Of a DNA stretch of 64,000 nucleotides, positions 32,241 through 40,993 are shown piece after piece (the stretch's first letter is position 1; every line of letters begins with the position of its first letter). The DNA lies in the NCBI GenBank assembly GCA_052326605.1, contig JBKQMB010000115.1, forward strand, positions 9,669 to 73,668. Reading direction: 5' to 3'. The stretch comes from Bog-756 sp052326605 (GTDB lineage: Bacteria; Actinomycetota; Acidimicrobiia; Acidimicrobiales; RAAP-2). A model generated the notes under the pieces. That model was not told where the DNA came from, did no database searches, and worked only from the letters and a program-made list of their open reading frames with translations. A program made the translations under genes and the position numbers.

Positions 32241-33886
32241 GATGCTCGTGCTCCGTTCGTCGTCTCTCGTCGATCTCCGGACCCGTCCTTCGGAACGTTG
32301 GGCCGGCTCCCCGCATCCGGCAGGGTGGCGGCCCGTTCGGCCAGGATCCTCTTGTCTACCTTCATCATCGAGGTCAGGGGAAGGCCGTCCACCAGCACCA
32401 CCCGGTCCGGCGCCTTGTAGTCGGCCAGCGAGCCACTGACCAGGGACCGGAGCCCGTCGAGCAGGCAACCCTCGTCGGGCAGCACGTCGCCGGCGGGCAC
32501 TACGAACGCCACCCCCACCTCGCCCAGCACCGGGTCGGGGGCACCGACCACCGCCACCTGACCGACGTCAGGATGGTCGCCCAGCACGCGCTCCACCTCG
32601 GCAGGGTAGACGTTGTAGCCTCCCCGGATGTAGAGCTCGTTCGCCCGGCCGACCAGATGTAGGCGACCGTCGCCGTCGAGGAATCCGAAGTCGCCGGTCA
32701 TGAGCCAGCCGTCCTTGCCGAGCACCGCGGCGGTGGCCCCGTCGTCGTAGGCGACCCCTTCGATGCCCGGACCCCGCAGCGGCCTACCCCAGTACCCCCG
32801 CATCACCGCCGCCGAGCGCAGCAGCACACGCCCCACGTCGCCCGGTGCCACCGGCGCGCCGTCGTCGTCGACCAGCCCGAGCGACACCCCCGGGACCGGC
32901 CTGCCGACCGTGGTGGCCACGGCCAGGTCGGGGTCGCCGGGCACGGTGCCGGTGCCCAGGGATGCCTCGGTCGACGTGTATCGCACCACCACGGGTACCC
33001 CCAGTCGCTCCCGCATTGTCGTGACCAGTTCGGGTGGTACCCGAGAGGCGCCGGTGCCCGCGATGCGCAACGAGGACAGGTCGGCTCCCTCGAGGTCCGG
33101 GTGGGCGAGCACCAGTGCCCACTGGGTCGGCACCCCCTGGGCCACGGTGATCCGCTCCTCGGCCATCACCCGGATGGCGTCGGCGGCCCGCCAGGGTGTC
33201 GGCGTGATGACGGTGGTGACGGCGTTGGCGATCTCGTCCCACATGCGGGTCATCGATCCGACATGGGCGAAGGGCAGCGGCGACAGCCGGCGGTCGCCGG
33301 GCACGGAGAGGACGTCGGTGCCATCGGCGACCGCACGGAGGTTGGCGTGGTCGAAGACCGCCCCTTTGGGCAGCCCGGTGGTCCCGCTGGTCCACACCAC
33401 GGCCACCGGGTCGGATGGAGCCAACGCCGGCAGGCTCCGGGCGCCCGGGCCGTCAAAGGACACCGCCACGGTGGAGCGTTCGAGAACCGAACCTGCGGAC
33501 GGCCCTGGACGGGGGGCACCGTCCTCCACCACCGTCACCACGGGTCGGGTCCGCTCGAGGATCGAGCGCACCTCGGGCGCGCCGAGACGGAGGTTGATGC
33601 CGGAGGTGACCGCCCCCAGTCGAACGGCGGCGGCATAGCAGATCATGTACTCGATGGAGCTGGGCAGCAGCAGGCACACCACCGAGCCGCGGGTCACCCC
33701 GCACTCGGCGAACAGTCCGGCCACCCCGCCGGCAGCGATGTCCCACTCCGAGAAGGTCACGGACCGCCGCGGTGACACCTCGGTGGCCGGTTCAACGTAC
33801 GCCTCGACGTCAGCGTTGGCCGAGGAGGCGGCGCGCAGCACGTCGACCACGGTCGCGAACTCCCCCTCAATCTGACGCACCGTCAT
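32237..33886 (-). CDS. AMP-dependent acyl-CoA synthetase/ligase
   Basis: The 549-residue ANL ligase has VWTSGTTGLPKGA (P-loop), RYTSTEASLG in the usual YGxTE place, WLMTGDFGFLDGDGR, VGRANELYIRGGYNVYP and a C-terminal Lys in TSMMKVDKRIL. It starts MTVRQIEGEFATVVD at 33886; the open frame to 34444 is shadow. It is only distantly related to the other ligase in this set. It is the first gene of the coupled set and lies 83 bases downstream of the aldo/keto reductase stop. The ATP-AMP ligase motifs are complete; the substrate is unknown. Confidence 0.9.
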   Translation of the reverse strand: MTVRQIEGEFATVVDVLRAASSANADVEAYVEPATEVSPRRSVTFSEWDIAAGGVAGLFAECGVTRGSVVCLLLPSSIEYMICYAAAVRLGAVTSGINLRLGAPEVRSILERTRPVVTVVEDGAPRPGPSAGSVLERSTVAVSFDGPGARSLPALAPSDPVAVVWTSGTTGLPKGAVFDHANLRAVADGTDVLSVPGDRRLSPLPFAHVGSMTRMWDEIANAVTTVITPTPWRAADAIRVMAEERITVAQGVPTQWALVLAHPDLEGADLSSLRIAGTGASRVPPELVTTMRERLGVPVVVRYTSTEASLGTGTVPGDPDLAVATTVGRPVPGVSLGLVDDDGAPVAPGDVGRVLLRSAAVMRGYWGRPLRGPGIEGVAYDDGATAAVLGKDGWLMTGDFGFLDGDGRLHLVGRANELYIRGGYNVYPAEVERVLGDHPDVGQVAVVGAPDPVLGEVGVAFVVPAGDVLPDEGCLLDGLRSLVSGSLADYKAPDRVVLVDGLPLTSMMKVDKRILAERAATLPDAGSRPNVPKDGSGDRRETTNGARAS

Positions 33887-33969
33887 ATCGGGTGCCGACT
33901 GTAACAGGGCGCTACCTCCCGGATCATCCGAGAGCCGGTCCCCTTGCCCCCGCCCGGTCAGCCCACGGC

Positions 33970-34827
33970 CTAGTCGGGGATGAGGTCGAAGGTGTCCGGG
34001 TCGGGCCCGGTGCGCTCGTCGCGGTTGAGCGCCGAGATGGCGGTCATGTCGGCGTCGTCGAGCTCGAAGTCGAAGAGCTCGAAGTTCTCCTGCATGCGAG
34101 AGGGCGTGACCGACTTGGGGAATACGATGTCCCGCCGTTGGATGTGCCAGCGGAGCACGACCTGGGCCGCCGACCTGCCCCGCCGCTCGGCCACCGAACA
34201 GACTGCCGGGTCGTCGAGCACGTTGCCCCGGGCGATCGGCGACCAGGCCTCGGTGGCGATCTGGTGGTCCGCGTCGTAGGCCCGCAGCTCGTCCTGGACG
34301 AGATAGGGGTGCACCTCGATCTGGTTGACGGCAGGCACGGTCTCGGTGGCCAACAGGAGTTGGTCTAGATGATGGCGCTGGAAGTTCGACACGCCGATCG
34401 ACCGGGCCCTCCCCTCCTCTCGGAACTCGATGAGCGCCTTCCATGTGGACACGAAGTCGCCGCCGTACCGGGTGGGCAGCGGCCAGTGGATCAGGAACAG
34501 GTCGACGTACTCCGAGGCGAGTGCACCGAGCGTCTCGTCAAAGGCCTTGCGGGCGTCCTCCGGGCGGTGGAAGCCGTTGTTGAGCTTGCTGGTGATGAAG
34601 ACCTCGGAGCGATCGAGGCCGGACCGGGCCACCGCCTCGCCCACCTCCTTCTCGTTGCGGTACATCTCGGCCGTGTCGATGTGCCGGTAGCCGATCTCGA
34701 GTGCACTGGACGTGGCTTCCACCGTCTCCTCTGGCGGGATCTGGAACACCCCGAACCCGAGTTGCGGGATCTGGTGCCCGTCGTTGAGGGTCACCATCGG
34801 GACGGTGCCGCTGCCTGCCTTGCTCAT
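33970..34827 (-). CDS. Aldo/keto reductase
   Basis: The 285-residue NADPH-dependent AKR barrel has LGFGVFQI, the catalytic tetrad Asp in HIDTAEMY with Tyr, Lys in ITSKLNN and His in LIHWPLP, then IGVSNFQ and FPKSVTPSRM (phosphate-binding). It reduces aldehydes or ketones, or small steroids. ATG 34827 matches the family start after MSKAGSGTVPMVTLNDG. It is preceded by a KstR-like site 80 bases upstream, so it may be the first gene of a transcription unit running into the ligase set. The remaining context is steroid-type catabolism. Confidence 0.92.
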   Translation of the reverse strand: MSKAGSGTVPMVTLNDGHQIPQLGFGVFQIPPEETVEATSSALEIGYRHIDTAEMYRNEKEVGEAVARSGLDRSEVFITSKLNNGFHRPEDARKAFDETLGALASEYVDLFLIHWPLPTRYGGDFVSTWKALIEFREEGRARSIGVSNFQRHHLDQLLLATETVPAVNQIEVHPYLVQDELRAYDADHQIATEAWSPIARGNVLDDPAVCSVAERRGRSAAQVVLRWHIQRRDIVFPKSVTPSRMQENFELFDFELDDADMTAISALNRDERTGPDPDTFDLIPD

Positions 34828-34906
34828 GCTTGCCTCGCTTTCACCCGACTGCTCTGTGCGCGGTTGCCCGCAAGTGCCGGAACCCCTGTAGCCGGACCAC
34901 GATCCT

Positions 34907-34920
34907 TCGAACACGTTCTA
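34907..34920. promoter_or_regulatory. KstR-like operator
   Basis: TCGAACACGTTCTA fits all fixed positions of the remembered KstR consensus TNNAACNNGTTNNA and shares the core GAACACGTT with the site at 19770-19783. It is 80 bases upstream of the aldo/keto reductase ATG and 50 bases beyond the stop of the alcohol dehydrogenase gene. Confidence 0.55.
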
Positions 34921-34969
34921 CCCGGATCGTACGGGCTCGACGCCTCCGGCAGTGCGGCAGTACGGCGGA

Positions 34970-36076
34970 CTAGAACGTCAGCACACCGCGAGCCAACTTG
35001 CCGGCCTCCATGTCCTCCACGATCTCGCGGAAGCCCTCGAGAGGGCGGCGTTCGGTGACCAGTTCGTCGAGCATCAACCTGCCCGAGAGGTACAGCTCGA
35101 CCATGAGAGGGATGTCGTGGTGGGGGCGGGACGACCCGTACCGGCACCCCAGCAGCCCGCGGTCGACGTAGGCCAGGGAGTTGACGTCGACGGCCACCTC
35201 GGTGCCCTGGGGTGGAATGCCGATGGCCAGGGCGTTGCCCCCCCAGTCGAGGACGTCGAGAGCGTTGCGCAGGACCGCCGGATGGCCAACGCAGTCGAAC
35301 GACCAGTTGACCCCCCCGGTCCATCCGAGCGCTCCGGTCACCCGGGCGGGCCCGGGCGGGACCAGCTCGCGGATGGCGACCACTGCGTCGGTCGTCGAGG
35401 CATCGACGAAGTGGGTCGCCCCGAACTGGCGGGCCAGTCCCTCCTTGGACGCCAGGGTGTCGACAGCGATGATCCGGCTGGCCCCGGCCAGGCGCAGCCC
35501 CTGGATCACGTTGAGCCCGACGCCACCAACACCGAACACCGCCGAGGTCTCCCCCGCCTGCACCCTGGCCCGGTTGAGCACCGCTCCCACACCGGTCAGC
35601 ACGCCACAGCCGATGAGGCAGGCCGAGGTCATCGGGACCTCCTTGGAGATCTTGACGGCCTGGACCTCCTTGACGATGGTGGACTCGGCGAACACCGAGG
35701 TGGCGGCGAAGTTGGACGCCGGCTCACCCTTGTAGGTGAACGGCTGGGACACATTGCCCAGGGTCTTGATGCACCAGGTGGGGTGGCCGGTGCTACAGGC
35801 CCGGCAGGTGCCGCAGCTGGCCAGGGTGGCGATGACCACATGGTCACCGACCTTCACCGACTGCACTTCGGAGCCAACCGCCTCGACCACGCCGGCCCCC
35901 TCGTGGCCGAGGACCGAAGGGGCCTTCCACGGAATGGTGCCGTTGATGACCGAGAGGTCGCTATGGCAGACGCCGGCAGCCCCGACGGCCACCCGGACCT
36001 CGGTGGGACCCGGGTCGCCGAGACTCAATTGGTCGGTGACCTCTACGTCCTCACCGGTGTAGACGATGCCTCGCAC
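34970..36076 (-). CDS. Zinc-dependent alcohol dehydrogenase (MDR family)
   Basis: The 368-residue MDR enzyme has catalytic zinc ligands Cys in GVCHSDLSV and His in LGHEGAGVVE, and structural zinc Cys in SCGTCRACSTGHPTWC. The Rossmann motif is GVGGVGLNVIQG with Asp after AVD, which indicates NAD(H) preference. It resembles the NAD/mycothiol-type dehydrogenases of mycobacteria (AdhE/Rv0162c-like). It oxidises an alcohol to an aldehyde or ketone. It lies 90 bases downstream of the fadD3-like gene on the same strand, so it may be the fourth gene of that operon. Confidence 0.92.
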   Translation of the reverse strand: MRGIVYTGEDVEVTDQLSLGDPGPTEVRVAVGAAGVCHSDLSVINGTIPWKAPSVLGHEGAGVVEAVGSEVQSVKVGDHVVIATLASCGTCRACSTGHPTWCIKTLGNVSQPFTYKGEPASNFAATSVFAESTIVKEVQAVKISKEVPMTSACLIGCGVLTGVGAVLNRARVQAGETSAVFGVGGVGLNVIQGLRLAGASRIIAVDTLASKEGLARQFGATHFVDASTTDAVVAIRELVPPGPARVTGALGWTGGVNWSFDCVGHPAVLRNALDVLDWGGNALAIGIPPQGTEVAVDVNSLAYVDRGLLGCRYGSSRPHHDIPLMVELYLSGRLMLDELVTERRPLEGFREIVEDMEAGKLARGVLTF

Positions 36077-36165
36077 GGCACTCTCCTTTCGCTCCGAACT
36101 GCGGGGGTGATCCTGTAGCGCTCACTGGCGCCCGTCGCCAGCGGGGCCGGCACTGCGGGCGCACC

Positions 36166-37857
36166 TCACGCTCCGGCGGCGAACTGCTCGCGCAGCTCGC
36201 GCTTGAGCACCTTGCCGCTGGCGTTGAGGGGCAGGGCCTCGACCGCCCGCACGGAACGCGGGGCCTTGTAGTTGGCGATGCGCTCCCTGGCCCAGGCGAC
36301 GAGCTCCGGCTCGAGGTCGCCCGGTGCGGCGTCGGGGGCGGGCACGACCAGGGCCAGCCCGACCTCGCCCAGTCGGGTGTCGGGCACGCCGATGACCGCC
36401 ACCTGGGCCACCGCCGGGTGGAGCCGCAGCACCGCCTCGATCTCGGCCGGGTACACGTTGAATCCACCGCTGACGTACATGTCCTTGAGGCGGTCGGTGA
36501 TGGTGACGTTCCCGCCTTCGTCCATCTCTCCCACGTCGCCGGTGTGGAGCCATCCGTCACTGTCGACTGCCTCGTCGGTGGCGACGGGGTCGTTGAAGTA
36601 GCCGCGCATCACGTTGTAGCCGCGCACGACGACCTCGCCGGGCTCGCCCGGCTTCAGCTCGGCCCCGTCGGCATCCACGATCCGGACCTCCACGTCGGGG
36701 ATGGCCCGGCCCGAGGACCCGGAGATGACCTCGGCCGAATCGCCCCGCCGGCACATGGTCACCGTCCCGGTGGCCTCGGTGAGGCCGTAGGCGGTGAGCA
36801 CCGTCTCGACCCCCAGCTCCGACCACAGGCGCTCGACCAACTCGACCGGGACCACGGCCGCTCCGGTGACCACAAGGCGCAGGGATGACAGGTCGAATCC
36901 CTGGCGATCGGGACGGTCGAGGATCGCCTGGAAGATGGTGGGTGGGCCCGGCAGCACCGAGATGTGCTCCTCGGACAGGCGGGCCAGCACCACGTCGACG
37001 TCGAAGACCGGCTCGGGGACCATGGTGGCCCCGGTCATCAGGCAGGCCAGGATGCCCGCCTTGTACCCGAAGGTGTGGAAGAAGGGATTCACGATCAGGT
37101 AGCGGTCTCCCTGGCGCAGGCCGACCACCTCGGACCAGGTGGCAAAGGTGCGCAAGGTCTGGCCGTGGGTGGTCATCGCCCCTTTGGGCCGGCCGGTGGT
37201 CCCCGAGGTGAACACCAGATCGGAGAGGTCCCCGGGGGTGATCGAGGCGGTCCGGCCCGCTGCCACGTCCGGGGAGGCCGAGCCGCCCTCCCGGAGGAAG
37301 GCGTCCCACTGGACGACCCGGCCACCCGTCGCCGTGGAGGCTGCGCCCTCCCTCCCCACGCTGTGATCGGACCGCAGGACCACCACGCGTTGGAGGTTGG
37401 GCAGCCTCTCACCGGCGGACACCGCCTCGTCGAGCATGCGTGGAAAGTCAGTCCCGAGGAAGCCCTCGACGGTGAGGAGCAACCTCGCCCCCGACTCACG
37501 GAGGACGTATGCGGCTTCCGCCCCCTTGAACCGCGTGTTGAGCGGGACGAGCACCGCCCCCGCCCCCACGGCGCCGAGCGCGGCGATGACCCACTCGGCG
37601 CAGTTGGGCGCCCAGATGGCTATCCGGTCGCCCCGATCGATGCCGTCGGCCACGATGGCCCGGGTGGCGGCAGCCACGTCCTCGGCCAGTTGATCGAAGG
37701 TCAGCCGGATGGTGGTCCCGCCGGGGCCGTTCCGGTCGACCAGGGCCTCCGACCCGCCGAACCGGGCGGCTGCGTCCTCGACCACGCAGGGGATGGTCCC
37801 CCATTGGAGGTCCCCGCGGGGATCCGTCACATCTGACACGCCGTCAGGGTAGTGCAT
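36166..37857 (-). CDS. fadD3: FadD3-like acyl-CoA ligase (steroid C/D-ring HIP-CoA ligase family)
   Basis: The 563-residue ANL ligase has FTSGTTGRPKGAM, YGLTEATGTVTMCR, GWLHTGDVGEMDEGG, ITDRLKDMYVSGGFNVYP and the catalytic Lys in NASGKVLKREL. The region NPFFHTFGYKAGILACLMTG is close to what I recall of M. tuberculosis FadD3. FadD3 attaches CoA to HIP, the C/D-ring remnant of cholesterol. The next two genes upstream resemble IpdF and FadE30, which supports the assignment. Two starts are possible: ATG 37857 (used here) or GTG 37839. Orthology is likely but not proven, because related ligases are many. Confidence 0.75.
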   Translation of the reverse strand: MHYPDGVSDVTDPRGDLQWGTIPCVVEDAAARFGGSEALVDRNGPGGTTIRLTFDQLAEDVAAATRAIVADGIDRGDRIAIWAPNCAEWVIAALGAVGAGAVLVPLNTRFKGAEAAYVLRESGARLLLTVEGFLGTDFPRMLDEAVSAGERLPNLQRVVVLRSDHSVGREGAASTATGGRVVQWDAFLREGGSASPDVAAGRTASITPGDLSDLVFTSGTTGRPKGAMTTHGQTLRTFATWSEVVGLRQGDRYLIVNPFFHTFGYKAGILACLMTGATMVPEPVFDVDVVLARLSEEHISVLPGPPTIFQAILDRPDRQGFDLSSLRLVVTGAAVVPVELVERLWSELGVETVLTAYGLTEATGTVTMCRRGDSAEVISGSSGRAIPDVEVRIVDADGAELKPGEPGEVVVRGYNVMRGYFNDPVATDEAVDSDGWLHTGDVGEMDEGGNVTITDRLKDMYVSGGFNVYPAEIEAVLRLHPAVAQVAVIGVPDTRLGEVGLALVVPAPDAAPGDLEPELVAWARERIANYKAPRSVRAVEALPLNASGKVLKRELREQFAAGA

Positions 37858-37919
37858 GGCCCCCGCCGGCCGGCTGGGGACGCCATCGGACGCGCTCGAC
37901 ACCATGCCTGTACACGCGC

Positions 37920-38732
37920 TCAGGGATGCTGGCTGCTGACGGAGACGACCTCGCCGGTCAGGAAGGTGGCGTACTCGCTGGCCAGGAAGGCGATCACGTT
38001 GGCCACCTCCCAGACCTCCGCACCACGTCCGAACACTTCGCGTCGGCTCAGTTCGGCCAGCTCCTCGTCGGCCATGACCTTGTTGAGGAAGGGATGCACG
38101 GCCAGGCTGGGCGACACGGCGTTGATGCGCACGCCGTGGGGGGCCGCCTCGACCGCGCTGCAACGGGTGAGCGCCATCACGCCGGCCTTGGCCGCCGCGT
38201 AGTGGGCCTGGCCCGCCTGGGCCCTCCAACCGAGCACCGACGCGTTGTTGACGATCACCCCTCCCTCGCCCCGGGCGTAGAGGTGCCGGAGGGCGGCGCG
38301 GGTGCAGCGGAAGGTCCCGGTCAGCGTCACGTCCAGGACAAGGGACCACTGTTCGTCGGTCATGTCCACGACATCGGCCTGGCCGCCGAGGCCCGCGTTG
38401 TTGACGGCCACGTCGAACCGGCCGTGGTGCTCCACGGCGGCGTCGTAGAGGTACCGCACCTCAGACTCCACGGTCACGTTGCAAGGTACGGCCAGGGGGC
38501 GCACACCGGCGAGCTCGGGCAACTCGGACAGGGCATCGGCCGCCTCTCCGAGCCGGCGGTGGTGTGCGTCGGAGATGACCACGGTGGCGCCTTCCTCCAC
38601 GCATCGCTTGGCGGTGGCGAACCCGATGCCCGTGCCGGCCGCCGCGGTGACCACGACGATCTTGCCGTCGAGGAGGCCGTGCCCCGACGGCGGGACCGGG
38701 AGGCGGGGACCGCTCGTGGCTCGGTCGGTCAT
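37920..38732 (-). CDS. ipdF: IpdF-like SDR of steroid C/D-ring degradation
   Basis: The 270-residue SDR has TAAAGTGIGFATAK as its cofactor loop, NNAGLGGQ, NNASVLGWRAQAGQAHYAAAK (Ser, Tyr, Lys) and the C-terminal VVSVSSQHP. These peptides, including the unusual TAAAGTGIG loop, agree well with my recollection of M. tuberculosis IpdF (Rv3559c), which reduces the keto group of HIP-CoA-derived intermediates. The gene is coupled to fadE30 (ATGA overlap), as ipdF is adjacent to fadE30 in mycobacteria. It lies 62 bases upstream of the fadD3-like gene. Confidence in the enzyme class is very high and in the pathway moderately high. Confidence 0.82.
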   Translation of the reverse strand: MTDRATSGPRLPVPPSGHGLLDGKIVVVTAAAGTGIGFATAKRCVEEGATVVISDAHHRRLGEAADALSELPELAGVRPLAVPCNVTVESEVRYLYDAAVEHHGRFDVAVNNAGLGGQADVVDMTDEQWSLVLDVTLTGTFRCTRAALRHLYARGEGGVIVNNASVLGWRAQAGQAHYAAAKAGVMALTRCSAVEAAPHGVRINAVSPSLAVHPFLNKVMADEELAELSRREVFGRGAEVWEVANVIAFLASEYATFLTGEVVSVSSQHP

Positions 38733-39919
38733 CGGACGGCCCCCTTGGGTTCGGGTGGCAGTCCGAGTACCCGCTCGCCGATGATGTTCCTCTGGATCTC
38801 GTTCGACCCGCCGTAGATGGTCTCCGACCGGCTGAACAGGAAGGTGCGCTGGAACTCGTCGAGCTCGTAGGGAGGGGCGTCGACCACCATCCCGGCCGGG
38901 CCCCGGACGTCGATGGCCAGCTCGCCCAGCCGACGGTGCCACGTGGCCCAGTACAGCTTGATGATGGATGCTTCCGGTGGCGCCACCGGGCCGTCGAAGT
39001 TCGAGAGGCTGCGCAGGGTGCTGTAGCGGAGGATCTCCAACTCGGCATGGGAACGGGCCAGGCGCTGGCGGATCACCGGGTCGGCGGCCGCACCGTTGGC
39101 GCGGGCCACGGCGATCAGGTGGTCGAGCTCACGGCGGAAGGAGATCTGATGGCCGAGGAGGCCCACCCCGCGCTCGAAGGCGAGGGTGGCCAGTGCCACC
39201 CGCCAGCCGTCGCCCACCGCTCCGACCACGTGATCCCGTCCGGTGCGCGCGCCGTCGAAGAACACCTCGTTGAACTCCGAGGTCCTGGTCAGCTGGGTGA
39301 TGGGCCGGACCTCCACGCCCGGCTGGTCCATGGGCACCAGCAGGTACGACAGCCCCCGGTGCCGGACGGACCCGGGCTCGGTCCGGCACACGACGAAGGA
39401 CCAGTCCGCCTGGTGGGCCAGGGAGGTCCACACCTTCTGCCCGGTGATCACCCACTCGTCCCCGTCGAGGACGGCCCTGGTCTGCACGTTGGCCAGGTCG
39501 CTCCCGGCATCGGGCTCGGAGTATCCCTGGCACCACAGCTCGGTGCCGGCCAGGATCGGGGGGAGGAACCGCTCCTTCTGCGCCGGGGTCCCGTACTGGA
39601 TGATGGTGGGACCGATCAGCCCTTCGCCGAGGATGCTCACCCGACCGGGAGCCCTGGCCCTCACGTACTCCTCGTTGAAGATGACCTGGTGGGCAATGCT
39701 CGCGCCCCTGCCGCCGCACTCCACCGGCCATCCGATGCCGGTCCATCCGCCGGAGGCCAGCACCTTCTCCCACGCCAGGCGGGTCTCGAACCCGAAGGTC
39801 TCGTCGCCCGAACCGCCGCGTCCGCCGAGGGCGGCGAACTCCCCGACGACGTGGTCGTCCAGCCAGGCCCGGATCTCCTTCCGGAAGGTCTCGTCCTCAG
39901 GTCGATCTCGAAGGTCCAT
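38729..39919 (-). CDS. fadE30: FadE30-like acyl-CoA dehydrogenase (steroid C/D-ring degradation)
   Basis: The 396-residue ACAD has WCQGYSEPDAGSDLANVQT (FAD/substrate), GQKVWTSLAHQADW, SEFNEVFFDGART, GDGWRVALATLAFERGV and IYGGSNEIQRNIIGERVLGLP. These blocks agree with remembered FadE30 of M. tuberculosis, which introduces the double bond into 5-OH-HIP-type CoA esters in the KstR2 regulon. The ATG at 39919 gives MDLRDRPEDETF; the open frame to 40300 is not family-like. The stop overlaps ipdF by four bases. The order fadE30-ipdF-fadD3 in one operon resembles the mycobacterial locus, where fadD3 is divergent instead. Confidence 0.8.
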   Translation of the reverse strand: MDLRDRPEDETFRKEIRAWLDDHVVGEFAALGGRGGSGDETFGFETRLAWEKVLASGGWTGIGWPVECGGRGASIAHQVIFNEEYVRARAPGRVSILGEGLIGPTIIQYGTPAQKERFLPPILAGTELWCQGYSEPDAGSDLANVQTRAVLDGDEWVITGQKVWTSLAHQADWSFVVCRTEPGSVRHRGLSYLLVPMDQPGVEVRPITQLTRTSEFNEVFFDGARTGRDHVVGAVGDGWRVALATLAFERGVGLLGHQISFRRELDHLIAVARANGAAADPVIRQRLARSHAELEILRYSTLRSLSNFDGPVAPPEASIIKLYWATWHRRLGELAIDVRGPAGMVVDAPPYELDEFQRTFLFSRSETIYGGSNEIQRNIIGERVLGLPPEPKGAVR

Positions 39920-40226
39920 GGCGATGGCGTCCTGTGGCGCCGGTCCAGCGTGTGCGGCCCCGGGGCGGCGGTATTGCGTGGCCGGTCCGCCCGGGGACCC
40001 GGGTCCGGAGAAATCTGACGCGACGTTAGCAAACGGACTTTCGGGGTTTCGCGGCCGGCGTGCGGCGGCGTCGGCACCGGGAGATGTCCCTCCGCCGGGC
40101 ACCGGGCGGCGCCTTCGGGCGGTGCCGGGAACACCCCGCCCTCCGCCGGGGTTCACTCTTGTGTTCGTTGCCGGCATCCGGCCACGGGGTGTGTCCCGTG
40201 CCCTGCCGGCTGGAGGAGGAGTGACG
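39920..40226. other. Divergent intergenic region between fadE30 and msrB
   Basis: 307 bases that should carry two promoters. I see a weak inverted repeat (TCTGACG, CGA, CGTTAGC at 40014-40030, 5 of 7 positions) 95 bases upstream of the fadE30-like ATG, and the ribosome site GGAGGAGGA at 40212-40220 for msrB. No KstR2-type motif was recognised. Confidence 0.4.
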
Positions 40227-40652
40227 ATGACCGAGAGCAAGCCGACCGACGCCGCCAGCCGGGTGGAGCTGACCGACGAGGAGTGGAAGGAGCGGCTCAC
40301 GCCGGAGCGCTACGCGGTGCTGCGTCAGAAGGGCACCGAGCCGGCCTGGTCGGGCGATCTGCTCCACGTCGAGGGGAGCGGCATGTTCACCTGTGCCGGG
40401 TGTGGTGCCGCCCTCTTCCCCAGTGAGACCAAGTTCGAGTCCGGATCCGGATGGCCCAGCTTCTACCGGGCCCTCGACGAGGGGACCATCAACGAGCATG
40501 AGGACCGGAGCTTCGTTACGAGGCGGACGGAGATCACCTGCGCACGGTGCGGGGGCCATCTCGGCCACGTCTTCCCCGACGGGCCCGCGCCCACCGGGCT
40601 CCGCTACTGCATCAACTCCCTGTCTCTCGAGTACGAGCCCGGACAGAGCTGA
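40227..40652 (+). CDS. msrB: Peptide-methionine (R)-S-oxide reductase MsrB
   Basis: The 141-residue protein reduces methionine-R-sulfoxide in proteins. It has two CxxC zinc sites (CAGCG and CARCGGHLGHVF), the ESGSGWPSF substrate motif and the catalytic Cys in RYCINSLSLEY. The start ATG 40227 follows GGAGGAGGA with about 6 bases spacing; GTG 40221 in the same frame is the alternative. The N-terminus WKERLTPERYAVLRQKGTE is standard. It is monocistronic and ends before a strong hairpin. Confidence 0.96.
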   Translation: MTESKPTDAASRVELTDEEWKERLTPERYAVLRQKGTEPAWSGDLLHVEGSGMFTCAGCGAALFPSETKFESGSGWPSFYRALDEGTINEHEDRSFVTRRTEITCARCGGHLGHVFPDGPAPTGLRYCINSLSLEYEPGQS

Positions 40653-40704
40653 GCGGGCCTCCTCCGCGCCCTGCTCACCCTGCCTGCCCGCTGAGCGGGC
40701 CATG

Positions 40705-40731
40705 CCTGCCGGGCGCATCCCGCCCGGCAGG
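40705..40731. terminator. Bidirectional terminator-like hairpin
   Basis: CCTGCCGGGCG (40705-40715) and CGCCCGGCAGG (40721-40731) form a perfect 11-bp stem with a CATCC loop. A second smaller hairpin, GCCCGC-TGA-GCGGGC, lies just before it at 40686-40700. Both sit between the convergent stops of msrB and the ssb-coupled gene. There is no T-tract, which is usual for high-GC actinobacteria. Confidence 0.65.
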
Positions 40732-40759
40732 GAGCAACGGGGTCACCTCGTGCGGGGGA

Positions 40760-40993
40760 TCAGCACGGCGGCCGCCCCAACTCGACCGCCGACAGCCGTT
40801 CCTCGAAGAGTTCGAAGAGGTCCCCCAGGGCGTGCGCCTCCTCCACCAACCCCGACCTCACCAGTACCCGGTCGGCATCGGCCAGCGCCTGGCAAGCGGT
40901 GAACACCTCTCGTTTCGTGAGGTGCACCGAGGAAGAGAATCGGGCCCTGGTCGCCCGCGGTGTCGCCGCCCACGGCCCGGCGCCCGGGCTCAC
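40760..40993 (-). CDS. Small hypothetical protein coupled to ssb
   Basis: The 77-residue frame begins with a GTG that overlaps the ssb stop (GTGA), which argues for real translation. The C-terminal 50 residues (HLTKREVFTACQALADAD, LVRSGLVEEAHALGDLFELF, EERLSAVEL) are predicted to be helical and leucine/alanine-rich, like a small helical bundle. The first 22 residues are low in information. I recognise no family. It ends at the terminator-like hairpins shared with msrB. A role linked to single-stranded DNA is suggested only by the coupling. Confidence 0.5.
   Translation of the reverse strand: MSPGAGPWAATPRATRARFSSSVHLTKREVFTACQALADADRVLVRSGLVEEAHALGDLFELFEERLSAVELGRPPC

Noticed and set aside
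40014..40030. Possible regulator site TCTGACG-CGA-CGTTAGC upstream of the fadE30-like gene
   Set aside because: Only 5 of 7 arm positions match and it fits neither the KstR nor the KstR2 consensus that I recall.
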